64,000 nt of DNA from Halisarca cf. caerulea (taxonomy: Eukaryota > Porifera > Demospongiae > Chondrillida > Halisarcidae): contig CAUJGJ010000083.1 in NCBI GenBank assembly GCA_963170055.1, forward strand, positions 1,740,101-1,804,100, read 5' to 3'. Shown in pieces: positions 1 to 12,995 of this stretch (its first letter is position 1; each line of letters begins with the position of its first letter). The position numbers and the translations under genes are program-made. The notes under the pieces are model-generated. The model searched no databases. It was not told where the DNA came from and worked only from the letters and a program-made list of their open reading frames with translations.

Positions 1-253
1 TTGTATGATTCCCTTTCTTGTTGCTGTGCCATGTGCATACATGTGTTTACTTCTGAAATATCTGTACTATTATTCCTATTATTGTGTGCTCTGATGTATT
101 ACATACATGTACATTTTATTGTGATGCAGCTGTTCCACTGACTGTTCCCTTTCACCACTTGATAACTGCAAGTCTGCAAAATCCTATATCAGCAATGTGC
201 AACAAGGTGTGTTTGGCAAATACATAGAAGATGTTAGACATGTTAGTTGTATT

Positions 254-323
254 ATTATTCTACTGTAGGACTATTGTTGAACATGTCTAGATGTGTTCAA
301 CAATAGTCCTGCAACTAGAATAA
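254..323. repeat. 70-nt near-perfect hairpin
   Basis: The arms at 254-283 and 293-323 pair over about 30 bp with only a few mismatches near the base. The top 17 bp pair perfectly around a loop of roughly nine nucleotides. The size fits either a pre-miRNA stem or a very small foldback MITE, and the sequence alone cannot decide. Nothing else in the window obviously matches it. Confidence 0.6.
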
Positions 324-1928
324 TTAGGTGTGTTTGTGTGTCTGCTGTGATTCACATAAAATCTCTTCTTTTGTGGTGTTACATATGTTATCTGTAGTTC
401 TGTATGTACATGTTTACTGTTTCTATTAATATTAATTTTCTGTGGTTCCAATTGGAGTGTTTTCCTAAGAACGGTATCAAGCAGTGAACTCTTAGACTAA
501 TTCTTTGTGTCGAAACTATCTCTAAAATTTGATGAAATGGCCATTTTCTAAAACTTTGTCATGTTCTCCAATATTTCGTCATCCAACTTTCAGCTAAAAT
601 AAACTTTAGAATTGAGTTCAAGTTTTGTAATCTTACAATGATCCATCCTTCTTGTGCTTTGGATGAAGATATTTACCAAGCGGTTTAGTGAGGTTAATTG
701 TTTCCATCACCAATGGGAGTCCAACCAAGGTCACCCATGCTTTTCGTAGGGTAAATTTCAATATTGAGGCCCAGAACATATATTTTTAGCTGAAATTGTG
801 GCTCTATTTTAGGGCCGAGGAACACATCTACAACAAACAACAACTTGGATATGTGGGCACTATAAGACAAGCCTTGAACCGTTTTGGTTGGATTACCAAC
901 ACTTTAGCAATACATCCAAGAAATTTCAAATCTTGGCCTACTTGGCAGTCTTGTTGCTCTGTTTGGAGCTCTATACATCATGTTACAAGGCCTAGATCAT
1001 ATATATTTTGAATTTGTGCTAAGCGATTCTTACAATTCAACAAAGAAGAGGCAGGATTTCTGATTTTATCATTCAGGTCACTAAATACGTATGTTGGCCA
1101 TCTGCAATATGATGTATGCACTCATTGTGCATGCTCAATCACTCGCGGCGACCAGATTGCTCTTGTATGTTACCTGCTTGCTGTTTTTGTTCTTTTGGAG
1201 GAGCTTCATTGTTTTGTTGGCATCTTGAGCAGGCATGACCCTGAGTGTGTCATCACAGCCAAAATATGCTTATGTTGGAAGGTATTTCCAAAACGTTTCA
1301 GATCAACAATATCCAGTATCATAAAGCATTAATAAGTACAATATTATTCAAAATTGTTTTTGTTATATATAGCAATGATGTAGGAGAAGAAAAGCTGTGT
1401 GCATAGCTATTTAATTCTAAGACTAATAAAGTTAAAAAGTGGTTTAGCTGAATCATACCATGATGATCATGCCATCATACCATACTTTGCTGGCAGGGTG
1501 CCTACCATGCATGTGTGCCTGAAGATATTTGCAGAAAGTAGTGATTTCATTACGATCAATATTACAAATCAAGTGAAAATCCAACAGTGAATTCAGACAA
1601 TTCAATGCAAATCATTTCAGAATCTAAGTGAGTAACCAATTCACACATTGAGCCACTGCCCAATAACTCATTGCATGCCCATCCTATCATGTTCCAGAAG
1701 CTCTACAGGTGACATACATAAGCATAATTATGCAACAATTTAAATAAATCGACCAGCAGCCTGTGTCACAACTACAATCCAACCACATGAATACCTCAAG
1801 TCCACAAAATGTATGTAATATGCACTTTATCTATATATGTACAGTAGTATACGTCAATGTCATGCAGATTGACTTCACATTATTAAGACGAATTCCATGA
1901 ACAGTATGTTTAATGGTAACATAATAAT

Positions 1929-2129
1929 TACAGTGAGACCTCACTTTCCATGCCTCAGATATCTAGTCCCCTCACCTTATGCAGTATAGTTTTTATTGGA
2001 ACAAGTCTGCAATAATTGCACTGTACACTATATATGTACATCTACTGCTCCCTCATTTATCCAGTTCCCTTCCTTTATCCACAATTTCATCCAGAATGTA
2101 TGTGTGCAGATAAGTGAGGTCTAACTGTA
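1929..2129. mobile_element. pogo/Tigger-like MITE (CAGTGAGACCTC ends)
   Basis: The termini are TACAGTGAGACCTCACT on the left and its imperfect reverse complement AGTGAGGTCTAACTGTA on the right. TA lies at both edges, as expected of a TA-target DNA transposon. The 200-bp body has no coding capacity. The CAGT-RAACC ends resemble many other copies in this window; the pogo/Tigger label is inferred from the ends only. Confidence 0.6.
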
Positions 2130-2598
2130 TTGAATGTTTAACATGTCATGAAGTGTGCATATTGCCATCATGTAGACTACTTCTAAATTTTTTTAATTCA
2201 GATGAATGTTTATGATGCACTAGAGACACAACTCTTACGAAGGATTCTGAAAAGCAAACAAATTGAATGCTATACCAGCTGATTTTGCAAAGGTGATATC
2301 AATACTCATAAGGCAATCATTGAATATATGGGTCACTTGGCTCACAGCCAGTCGGCCATGCAAAGCCAGATCCTCAAATTGCATGATCCCTAACAATGTT
2401 AGAAATGAGCAAATGGTGGTTGGACAAATGTCCTTGCATTATCATTTTGGGTCAGACAACTTCAGCTTTGTTTGAACATACTTTTGGAATAGTACACATA
2501 TGCTACAGTACAAGCGTAACATGCTGTGTATATATAATGAAAACATGCTGTACATACGTAGACACTCGCAGTACAAATGAGTTGGTAATATCATGATC

Positions 2599-2636
2599 AT
2601 GTGCATGTGTGTGTGTGTGTGTATGTGTGTGTGTGC

Positions 2637-2671
<35 letters not shown>
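2599..2671. repeat. (TG)n microsatellite
   Basis: An interrupted TG dinucleotide tract with a few TA and CT interruptions. Confidence 0.95.
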
Positions 2672-2672
<1 letters not shown>

Positions 2673-2678
2673 TCAACA

Positions 2679-3176
2679 GGAAGTAGGCAAGTAAAAATGG
2701 CTGATAAAAGAAAGAAGACTTTAACAAGCAACTGTTTATCTCTGCAACAATGGTATCAGGTTTATGAAGAAGTTTTATCCTTCAGCTTTACAAATACAAA
2801 TATTAGTTTCATTACAAATAAATAATATAAAAATATTAAAAATATCAAATATTAAATACTAAGAATATTAGTTTCGTTACGAATTCCAGAAGTGTAACGC
2901 TCTATTCATATATGCAACAGGAAGTAGGCAAATAAAAATGGCTGCTGAAAGAAAAGAAGACTTCAACTAGTCTGGCGTAGCTGACCCAATCTCACTCGGC
3001 CATTTTTGGGGACTGGCAAAGTTTCAGCCACGGTTTTATCCTTCAGGATATAACCGTCGCTGAAACTGCCAAAACAAGTGAATTTTCTTCAAAATTGCAA
3101 CGAAGATGAAAAATACAAAGCTGAAGGATAAAACTTCTTTGTAAACCTGATACCATTGTTGCAGAGATGAACTGTT
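2679..3176. mobile_element. Nested foldback element
   Basis: Outer arms at 2730-2796 and 3111-3176 are inverted copies of each other. Inside lies a second palindrome centred near 3043, with TTTCAGC and GCTGAAA arms around GGTTTTATCCT and AGGATATAACC. A direct repeat is also present (2679-2722 and 2919-2965, beginning AGGAAGTAGGCAA). The segment at 2971-3018 resembles the TCTGGCGTTGCCGACCC family seen at 12165. It looks like several short inverted-repeat elements inserted into one another. Confidence 0.6.
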
Positions 3177-4758
3177 ATATTCACAAGTAATTCAGGACGA
3201 GGGGCGGCAGCCCCAGGGGTTTTTTACTCAAATTACTTGTTAATTGTCAGAATACAAGGTATAATTCTTTGTTTTCATTAATGCTTAGTGTTCTACCTGA
3301 GTGTATGTTTGTTCTTTTCTTTTGATCAATCTGCTATGAATTGACTTCCATTCTTTAGTGGCTTGGAAGTGAGTACCTGTACAGGTGTTGCCTACATGAC
3401 TAAAAGCACTTAGTACCATAGATACTCTATACTACATACATAACCAGGACTGAAATCATGAGGTTTGCAGCTTGACCACAATACTTTACACTTCCTGTGA
3501 AAAAATGGCAAAATCAAAATAGAATAAGTGAGCAAAGATATTGATTTTAGCTCCTTCAACTTCTTCAGGTTGGAGAGCTTTTCAAGTGTTTCTTACCAAA
3601 TCAAGCCGAGTATGTAGATGTTTGCAAACAAAATCTTGGATCGTCTACTCAGCAAAAAATTTTGCAAGTGAAATGATGTTGTATGCCGTAGAGCAGGAAA
3701 TTTCCATGAGGTAATATAAAGTCAAGAAAACAGCGCACTATAAAAAGATTCTCTAAAGAATGGAGCATTGAGCTGTCGAAAGAACAATCCGAACATGGAA
3801 CAGTTAAGAAATAGATGCAAGCGACTTGGAAACATAAAAAAACACAAACAAAATTCTTCACATAGCGGAAACAAAAACTTGCAAAAATTACGTTTTACTG
3901 TGATTCATGAAAATTTGTTGTAAAAATTTCTGCTCTACAGTACTGCAAATGGTAGTATCCTGAAGGAATAATGTCCGTACCGTGCACACAGCATTACAAT
4001 TTGAAGGAAGAATGGAACCGATCGGGTGAAAAAATGACAATGATATACGTATACACAAGTGACATTTGTGAGATAACATCATTTTGGGGTAAAAATTTGT
4101 TCTAACTTCATTCTCTGAAGTATTGGAGACTTCTAACGTGGACGAGTACATGCAGTATTGTAAAGATTATACTGTGGACCAATTCAAGGTCATGCAAAGT
4201 ACAGCATTTTGGTAACTGTGACAAAACTGTGAAATCTGATCCTACTTTGGTTGATTTTGCATGGCCCTGTTTTCTTTGCTTCAGGTGTCTACAATAGAAC
4301 CAATTGTATGTTGTCTTGATTTGATCTTAATTTAGTGACAGATGTATGATGCTTGTAATGCGAAGCTGTTTAGCTTTGTTTTGGATGATATAAAGTACGT
4401 AGTTACCTTAAGCCTTCCTTGAAAAAGTGTAAACTCATGGTCACGTAGAAAATGACGTCATGTAATAATTTATGCACAAAGCACACGTTATCACACCACA
4501 TTGCAATACACAATACTTGGGGATTCCAGTCCGCGTTACATAGTATAGAGTGTCTATGCTTGTACGTTGTGCCAATTATGTAATCTATAGCAATATGCAG
4601 TATTTTAGAGTTGGTCAATGTACTATGCTGTACTGTAGATACAATAAACAGGGCTGGTAGAACATATCTTACAAACGGAAATGTAATTGCTTAGTTAAAA
4701 CTTAAGCAAGTAACCCTGTGTGCAGTTGCTTCATGGTCTGTATATGTATGTATTTTAA

Positions 4759-4920
4759 CAGTGGAACCCTGTGAATTAAGATGACCCTAGGGACTGTCTT
4801 ACATGGTCCCTATTTCTCAGGTGAACTCAATTGCCAAGTTGTTTTGTATGGCTAACGTGGTTCACAGACCAGCCTACAGTGGTCTCTATAGACAGGTGGT
4901 CTTTAAGACAGGTTCCACTA
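4759..4920. mobile_element. pogo-like MITE (CAGTGGAACCC ends)
   Basis: It begins CAGTGGAACCCTGT and ends ACAGGTTCCACTA, an imperfect terminal inverted repeat. The inside also pairs (TTAAGATGACC against GGTGGTCTTTAAG). No coding capacity. Confidence 0.55.
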
Positions 4921-4941
4921 TATATCAATAATCAATTCTTG

Positions 4942-4942
<1 letters not shown>

Positions 4943-5000
<58 letters not shown>
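4943..5000. repeat. (AC)n microsatellite
   Basis: About 29 pure AC units. Confidence 0.98.
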
Positions 5001-5002
<2 letters not shown>

Positions 5003-7094
5003 CTGAAAGTGACAAATTGATCCCAAGGTCTTCAGTGATCCAGTTGGTCAATTGGTGTTTTGCAAGGTAAAACTATGGGTTTTTTAGGGCTTTTCGATCA
5101 GTATTGTCCTCTACTTAATGCGGCTTCATGGAATCATCTCAGGAATGTCAACACCTGAGGCAAGATGCTACAGGGCTGTAACATGGAATGAAACCAAGGG
5201 CAAGCAAAGAGCTGAATGTAGAGACAGAATTGGTCATTGTTTTCATTGCAAGAAACTAGAAGATAAGAACTTTTAGAAGTTGTTGTTTCTACTTGCATTT
5301 TGTCACTATTGAAACCGTTTGGCTTGTCACCACTACCACATGCAAGCAAGACAACATGATAACTTTTTACCCACTTAGCAGAGAAGATTGGAGGAATCGT
5401 TTGAGACTTCATCAGTCCAATTGCAAAACTCAAGGTTATGCTCTCCTCAGGGATTATTTCTCTGAATCAGCTGAGAGGCTATGCAATTGGAGCACTTCAG
5501 GTTACAGGCTCATCAGCAAAGATCACCTAATCAGTGCTGGAGTTTAGTGTCGACAACCCTCTGCTCTAATTTTAATGATGTAGCACACTATATGGCAGAA
5601 AGGCTCTGACAACACATGATTGCCATTTTGTTGATGATCTCAGCAAGGCATCTTGCATTCCTATCTATGTCCTAATACAGTGGTAATAATATGTCTTATT
5701 TGACTGGGATAGCCACTGGCCATAGGCTACTATTGAGTTTCCCAGTATCATAATTAAATCAAATTGAATCACTTCTGTTGGCACCAGTGATCATCAATTC
5801 TCATCAATTAGTTGCAAAGGGGGGGGTACATGGAAAATACCTACAAAGGGTACTCTAAGGTTTGGACCTCACCTCCACTGTATAATCTTCATTAATGCCT
5901 TGCATCTTCCGATCTTATAAGATGGGTCAACCTACCTTAATATTATATATTCCCTAACAATGTACATTACAATGTCATACTCTAACCTATATAGTTCTCT
6001 ACCAGGGTGATCACTTAATTAGTGAACCCCTGTCTTGGACTTAAGGGGGGGTGCAGGGTCACCCCCCAGGTGCTTTGCAGCCTAACCCGTTAATTTATTT
6101 CCTGACATCTGGTGTCAGAGTTCACAGTAGCTTCCCCTTGACATGAAGCTGCATACATAATTCCTACTTTGCACCTGGGGGTCAACACCTACCCCCACCC
6201 CTTTCACGCCAAAAGGCGGAGAAAAAGAAAAAAAGAAAAAAAAACAGCAGATACAACCAAGCAAAGGGGACTTTATTCCCGCAATCGTGATCCCAGACAC
6301 AGTCCCGCGCTGTATGCATATCTTCAACTGCGCATGCGCACTCTCATGCTGGTTCTGCCACAGCTTTTACCCAGCTAGGACAAGTGCCGCGGGGCTACAG
6401 ATACAGGCATTAACCCCATTCAACTGCGTTAAATTCCATTGTACTTACCTACTGAGACATCGACACCTCCCAATTTATAGTTTGTGAGCTATTTCCATTG
6501 ACAGAAATTGATAAGCTCACCTACTGAACTACCAGCACCCCCATATTTTAAAAAAACATCTACAACAATATTCCATCCAGATGAAATATGTGCATTTTGA
6601 ATACTGAGGTGAACACTGTGTACTGTATGTGTTTGATTTCTGATCTGTATGTTTGTAGGTTGCTTCATTGCTTTTGCATCTGTTAGAGAAAGACTACTGC
6701 CTATTGCAGCATATTCGTAACATCCAGGTACCATACTTATGGCTATTGAATCTGTGATGTAGAAAATTATGAAATAATTTCCGTATTATATGGATCTTTT
6801 GTACTGTTATGTATGCCTAGAGTATTTTTCTAATGGGAGCTGGAGACGTTATGACCCTTTTCAGTTCTGAACTATTTAAATCAGTAAGTGTGCCACTTTT
6901 GCCTGGAATGTACACCTTACTCAAACCATGTCAGTTTCTCTCCTTACATGTCTCACGTACCCTTTTGTTCATTCTCTTTTTCTCTCCCTCCCATACCCAT
7001 AGCACTCATTCTTGCCCCTGCTTATTACCCCAATTGAATTTTTCTTTGGTATCTTTTGGTAGTCACTTCTTTCATTTATGGGTTTGGTTGAAAC

Positions 7095-7268
7095 TACAGT
7101 CAAACCCTGTTAAGACAAACTTTAGGGAACCTACAAAAATTAGTTCTCATTATCAGCAGTTCTTCTTATCAGGATATGATAATACACGTACAGTACTACA
7201 GCAAACCAAACAGGGCTAGAAAACTAATTTGTGTTATTATAAATAAGCATAATTTAGTCTCTACTGTG
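7095..7268. mobile_element. MITE related to the 39157-39301 copy
   Basis: It reads TACAGTCAAACCCTGTTAAGAC at the left and has CTACTGTG near the right edge. Its body (GTACAGTACTACAGCAAACC and flanks) is the reverse complement of the body of the MITE in the ABHD12 intron at 39157-39301, so the two are oppositely oriented members of one family. Confidence 0.55.
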
Positions 7269-7329
7269 CCTACAGTATTTTTTGCAATACTAGGTATTAC
7301 AACTCTTTAGCAAAATTACCTTTGTAGAG

Positions 7330-7933
7330 TATACCCTATGTCACAAAACTTTCACGATAGCCATAAATTTTCGCTAGTTTTATTTCATGGCCACAGCTCT
7401 CTGTTGTGCAATAACCTGACCGTATTACATCATGCTAAGATTCGTTTGTGGATGGTTCATTGCATGACATATTGCACGAAACATATGGTGCAAATGAAAT
7501 ACAGTAGTTTCAACTAAAAGGCAGAATGGAAGGAGACATTTCTTACTATTTTGAGCCGTGTATCAGTGATTTTTACATTTGTTGTGATTTACAGACACCT
7601 TATTTAGGTTTATAAGCAACAAACCAGATGTTTATTGTGAAGTACAGACTCTGGTTTGTGAGCAACATACAGGAAACTCACATGATCGTTATTTAGTGAG
7701 CATTGTTAAAGACAGTGCCATAAAAGGTCACTTGCTGACAAAGATTTTTCCTCTGTGTTCTTTGTGTATTGTATAATCTATGCCAATCTTCAGTGCTGGA
7801 TGGCAGTCATATTATTATGATGTCAGTATACGATGGATGAATAAATTCTCACAGAACAAAATTTCACAAGTTCTTCCTATTTGTGGGATCCACGAAAATT
7901 AACAGTCGTGACAATTTCATGACATAGGGTATA
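7330..7933. mobile_element. MITE with TATACCCTATGTCA termini
   Basis: Terminal inverted repeats of about 44 bp: the left end begins TATACCCTATGTCACAAAA and the right end is the reverse complement of TATACCCTATGTCATGAAA. TA borders fit a Tc1/mariner-type target. The 600-bp interior has no recognisable coding frame. Confidence 0.7.
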
Positions 7934-9985
7934 TTTCCCTGTATATTTCCCTGTATATTTCCCATGCTGCTACATTTTCTTGGTGCATTTTTATAAATTG
8001 AGGATTGTAGAAATTTTCCTTTTTCATTATCTCATACCCTTTTTCAACCTCCATCCATCCAACCTTCTTCCAACCTCCATGTATATATATTTATTATATT
8101 TGTACGTTTTGTGTTTGTTCATTGACTGTTTGCAATAAAAGCCTCTAGGCTAAAACCCTCCCTGGGTTTACATGTGTTTCAATATTGTTCAGATTCAGAT
8201 GAAGAAAGCTTGGTACATGTCATCATTTCTAAATGGTGTTATGTTGGAAAGTCTTCAGTCACATCATTCGGAAGTGGATGATTTGTGAGTGCTAAATGCA
8301 AACTTTTGCATGGAAGATAAACACAGTGAATTTTATGTTGGTATCACGTCATTCATCCATTGCACAAGGGACACCCATTCATTTTGGTTGGGCAAGTATA
8401 ACTGTTCAGTTATCTCGGTCCCTCGTTCTCCTTTAATGGTAGCTAGTTGTTGGGTACTGAGGAGTATATCAGTGGCTAGCCTAGCCAAGTTAACCCATGT
8501 AAGATCTTTAATGATATTGTTGCAGTTTAACTGTTAACCTGTTCCTGGTAGTTCACTGATTATTGAGAATTCCTCCAGTAGGCTAGGGATTGGATTATCC
8601 TTCATACAAGGGGCATCCCTCCTCCGTAGCTGCACACATTGAGAATAACCTTAGGCAATATCCATAGGTACAGTGTTCTACATAATTAATGTTCAATGTA
8701 CTGTACAATGAAGTCTTGATAATCCACTACCATCGAGAAAGCCAATTTGTAGTGGATTGAAAGGGCCTGAAGATAAGTAATACTAGAATGTTACATATCC
8801 ATTCTCCTTATTTCACAGTATAGCCACTATCCCTATTGGTGGTGTATGCAATACTCCGCTAGAGATTCTACCCTGTATTTCAAAATTACAGTGTAAGAGG
8901 AAACTTTGGCATGCCAAGAGTTTTTGTTTGGGGATTTGGTGAATTTTACATTAAAATCTGCCTGGATTATAATAATAGTATTTCTGTTTTTGTCTCTTAG
9001 TACCTGGTATAGTATTCATCCAGCATATTATCAGAATAGCAAATGGCAGCAGAGTAATAGTCAGGATGCAATCATTGAACAAAGTGTCCTATTAAGTCAA
9101 AAAGAATAGAAATAGTCTACATTGTCGATGATTGAACCACCAAATTTAATTTTTGCAAATACTATCTGAGGATGGATTCACAAACTATGTGTATAGTGCC
9201 TACCAAAGTTTCCCTTTACCAAATTCACATTTGAAGAATAGTAAAGAATTGGTTCCGATCTCCCACTAGTAAATTTACACACAACAGCCAAGAACAAAAC
9301 CTGATATGGAAGTTCTGCCTGTGTGTACCTAATGTTTCGAAGCAAATGTAATTTGCGTCATATTTCCCTATTTTTTTGTTGCACTTCATGTTTTAACTAT
9401 TAATTGTATCTTCAATTGCCGACCCAGACTTGAAGTTTGCTTTACTGGAAAATTAGGAAATATTTAGTGTGTACTGTATGTGAACAGGGGTTTATTAGTG
9501 GGTTATGGATTGCACTTATCCTAGTAATGTATTTAAAATGTTAGTACATACGTATGTACATACATTTCCTTTTATAAAGTATTTGCAAGATAATATGCAC
9601 AACGTACATATTAAGAGTTGATTGCTTGCCTATTAGAATCAATATTGACATACTGCAAAAACCTTACTATTTTTTCTCTAGAATTCAGGTGTCTGTTGGT
9701 CAAATACCAAGTGAACTAAACCACACTGTGGAGTTGGTTTCTGTGATTCATTTGGACTACAAGGTCTGCAGTCTCCTTAACAAGGCTTTCTCTGCTTGTA
9801 TTGATATTGGCCTTATTGCTGAATATGTGTCTTCTACCAGATTCCTTGGCCACTGGACATGATAATTTCCCAAGAGGACTTGTATACTTACAATAAAGTG
9901 TTTCATTTCTTGATGCAATTGAAGTGGGCAAGATGGGTGTTGCAGCAGTGTCATTTAAAAGGTTAGTTACATAATTATATACAAT

Positions 9986-12900
9986 AGTTTGTAAAAATTT
10001 GGCTGAAGTTATACACCTAGTAGGTGACAAAGCCTAAAAGGGAGCATTACATGTAGGACGAACGCAGGGTAAATTCCCCTTGTTATATACATATAACCCC
10101 TATGTGAAACCTGTGAATTTGAAATACACTAATACAAGCATGCCTGAGTGACACTCAAACAAAGAAATGCCAAAGCCATTGCTCAACAAGAATAATACCA
10201 CAAGCTGAACGGGTGAAGTGAGAAACCACATGAGGTGAACAAGCAAATTAGACTAAGAACTTCTATATAATATTATAATTATCACAGGTAAGAAAAGAAA
10301 CATACCTCGAGTGTTTATAAGGTTGTGTGCCCAAAAAGTACGAAAGTACAAGTAGGAATGTACATATACGTATATGTATTTGAAGGAAATTCTTATGATA
10401 GAACATTTATATAATAGTAATCTAGAAGTATGAATTTATACAGAACTGTCTTAGCAATTGTTTACAAAACACAATTGTCAAATGAAGTTTGAGAGAAGTT
10501 TAAACAGAGTTAATGACCAAAATGGCAACCAATTGGATATGCTCCATCTACATGCTGGGGTACAAAAATGGCAGTACATTTCTATTTGTCATTCTGGTTG
10601 AACATATCACGGTTTTGTATAAGATATTACAGTGTTTATAGCAACCAGTCATCCGCTACCTATGAGCTAATGGAAGCAACACCTCACTCTCCCCTGTCAA
10701 ATGGCAGAAGTAGTACGTATCTCTGTCCATGATGCCTCCTTTGTTTTTGTTCACACAAACTTGTTTCGGTACTAAGTAATTTTGTTGGAAATGTTGGGGA
10801 ACCAGCACACTATGCCGTCCTCTATACTATTGTAACTCACTGTTTTTGGCAGCAGACTACTCCTATAACTTTCAAATTGTACTTTTCGAGCATGCAACCT
10901 TAACCTCAAGGTATGTTCCTTTTCATACCTGTAATAATAGCATACAGTGTAGTCCACATAATTCAAATCTCTGGGAGAGTAACAATAAGTTTGAATTAAC
11001 ATGAATTTTGAATTGTGAGTATCCATATGTTAATTGTATGGCCAATGTTGAATTCCTACATATCAAATGTCTTCATAACAAAATGAATGGTAAACGTTGA
11101 CCTGATAATACCTAGATGGAGGTTTCAAATGCAAAGAAACTATCTAAAAGTGTTACTATATGAGAAGATTATCACATACCTTAGCTTAAAAAGATCAGTA
11201 ACATAGAGTAGCAGGAAAGTGATCATTTAGAAAGACTAAACTGACAGCTCTATGCTTATTAAAGTCTCCTGCTTCGGATTCTTCAGCATGTTCATTCACA
11301 TCAATTTTGAATTAACAGAAAATTCCCTACAAAAATTCTACATATTACAGGTATATAGGGAACTGAAGTTGTATTTGAAATAAGAGAAAATTTGTATTAA
11401 GGGGGCGGGTCTACCTTTTGCATACTTTGCAATTGTCCAAAAAATCACTGAAGTAGTCATTCGCGACAAAGGATATTATTCATTTTTACCTAACATGACA
11501 CAAACAAATAGTTTGGCTCCTTGTAAGAAGTATTCATAAGTATATGCGACAACGATTGGCAGTGTGAAGAACACGTGAAGTTGAAACAGTGAATATATTA
11601 TGCTTTAAATCTTCAAGAGGTGACACACAACCTTTTAGACACCTTAGAAACGCTTACATAGTGTGTATCTACAAATCTACGTATTACTTTAAGAAAATAC
11701 CGAACGCTGGGTAAGAAACATCCAAAAGGAGAACGACGAGTGACAATCGTCTTCAATATCTTCGTCGTGGTATTTGATTGGCTCAACTTCCAAGAAAACT
11801 AATACGTAGATTTGTTCTTCTGACTGTAACGTGACATGGATAAGAATTAGGCAGCCACAGCACATTTTTGAGCAAATAGGACGTATAATAAGACTTCTGT
11901 CCATGTAAAGGTACAAAACTTTACTCGTGTCACATGATACACACACGATACGAAAATTGCACAATTACACTCTCGCTTCCGCAAATACATCTCGTATTGG
12001 TTATTTGCTCGTGCATCGTGGTAAAGCAAGTTCAGGAAGGATTACTTAGTGATAAAAATGCTGTAATTTCTCTTTGGTGTTGTCCCAGAATCCAGAGTCA
12101 GCGTAGATTCTCCTAACTAAAATTCCCTGAGGTGTCACAACAATTTCGCTTCAGCGTAGGTACTAGTCTGGCGTTGCCGACCCAATTCTCACTTGGCCAT
12201 TTTCAGGGACTGACAGGCCCCGAACATGGACGAGCAAGAATTGGGTCGGCAATGCCAGATTATGTAGGCACTATTACTAGCTTATTGTGACACAGTAAGC
12301 ACAAATAGACTTCATCTACGTACCATGTTAAGGTCGTACCATAGGGCATTGATGATCAAAAGAAATGTAAAAGACAAGTTAGTAAACGTATGGATCACGG
12401 TGGCCTACCTTAACATGTGTACTTAGATACTTAATCAAACCAGTGAAGATCCTCACAACGTGAAAACGCGGGTTTTTACAAATCGTTGTCACTGCTAGTC
12501 CGTCGTTAATCGTGTAAGTATAGAGTATAGCTAGAGTTTCTTACGAAGAACCTATGAAAGAACCATGCTGCGGTGCCTCATCATGAGCGAACACGTGACA
12601 AAGGATACTTTAATGATATTCACAATTAATTATGACTACAATTATGCCCATGCAAAATGGCAGGTCGACCTGCCACCTTAAGCGGATTTGAATTGTGTGG
12701 ACTACACTGTATATAAGTTCTTAGTCTAATTTGCTTGTTCACCTCATGTGGTTTCTCACTTCGCCTGTTTAGCTTGCGTTATTATTTTTGTTGAGCAATG
12801 GCTTTGGCATTTCTTTGTTCGTATGTTGCTCAGGCATGCTTGTATTAGTGTGTTTTAAATTTACAGGTCTTACATAGGGGTTATATGTATAGTACTTATC

Positions 12901-12995
12901 AAGGGGAATTTACCTTACATGGGATTATTTACATGTAATGCTTCCTTTAGGTTTTGTCACCTACTCGGGATATAACTTTCAGCCATTCTTTTGTA
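9986..12995. mobile_element. 3-kb DNA element with ~280-bp terminal inverted repeats
   Basis: The left arm (about 9986-10268) and right arm (about 12704-12995) are inverted copies of each other over nearly their whole length, with a few small indels. Shared words include GGCTGAAGTTATA, CATGCCTGAG, GAAATGCCAAAGCCATTGCT and AACAAGCAAATTAGACTAAG. The 2.4-kb interior has only short open frames without recognisable domains, plus an inserted small foldback at 12165-12260. It is probably a non-autonomous long-TIR DNA transposon. I could not identify its superfamily or a clear target duplication. Confidence 0.7.
12165..12260. mobile_element. Short foldback MITE (TCTGGCGTTGCCGACCC)
   Basis: The left end TCTGGCGTTGCCGACCCAAT and the right end ATTGGGTCGGCAATGCCAGA form a near-perfect 20-bp inverted repeat around a 50-bp centre. 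Related ends occur at 2971-3018 and 38143-38226; looser relatives occur at 34748-34817 and 36391-36472. It lies inside the 3-kb long-TIR element. Confidence 0.75.

Larger units (their letters stand above)
1..9985. other. Gene-free stretch, repeats only
   Basis: I see no convincing coding exon in this stretch. Open frames are short (under about 130 codons), lack recognisable domains and are not framed by consistent splice sites. It holds a hairpin at 254-323, MITEs at 1929-2129, 4759-4920, 7095-7268 and 7330-7933, a nested foldback at 2679-3176, and (TG)n and (AC)n tracts. It could be intergenic or the inside of a long intron. Confidence 0.5.

Noticed and set aside
2503..2727. Open frames of His-Thr or Cys-Val repeats
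   Set aside because: They are translations of the (TG)n tract; the same applies at 4831-5070 and 33470-33888.
6833..7219. 128-codon open frame
   Set aside because: It runs into the MITE at 7095 and shows low-complexity His/Ser-rich sequence without a recognisable domain.
8906..9109. 67-codon frame with one hydrophobic segment
   Set aside because: No family similarity, no supporting splice pattern, and AT-rich DNA yields such segments by chance.
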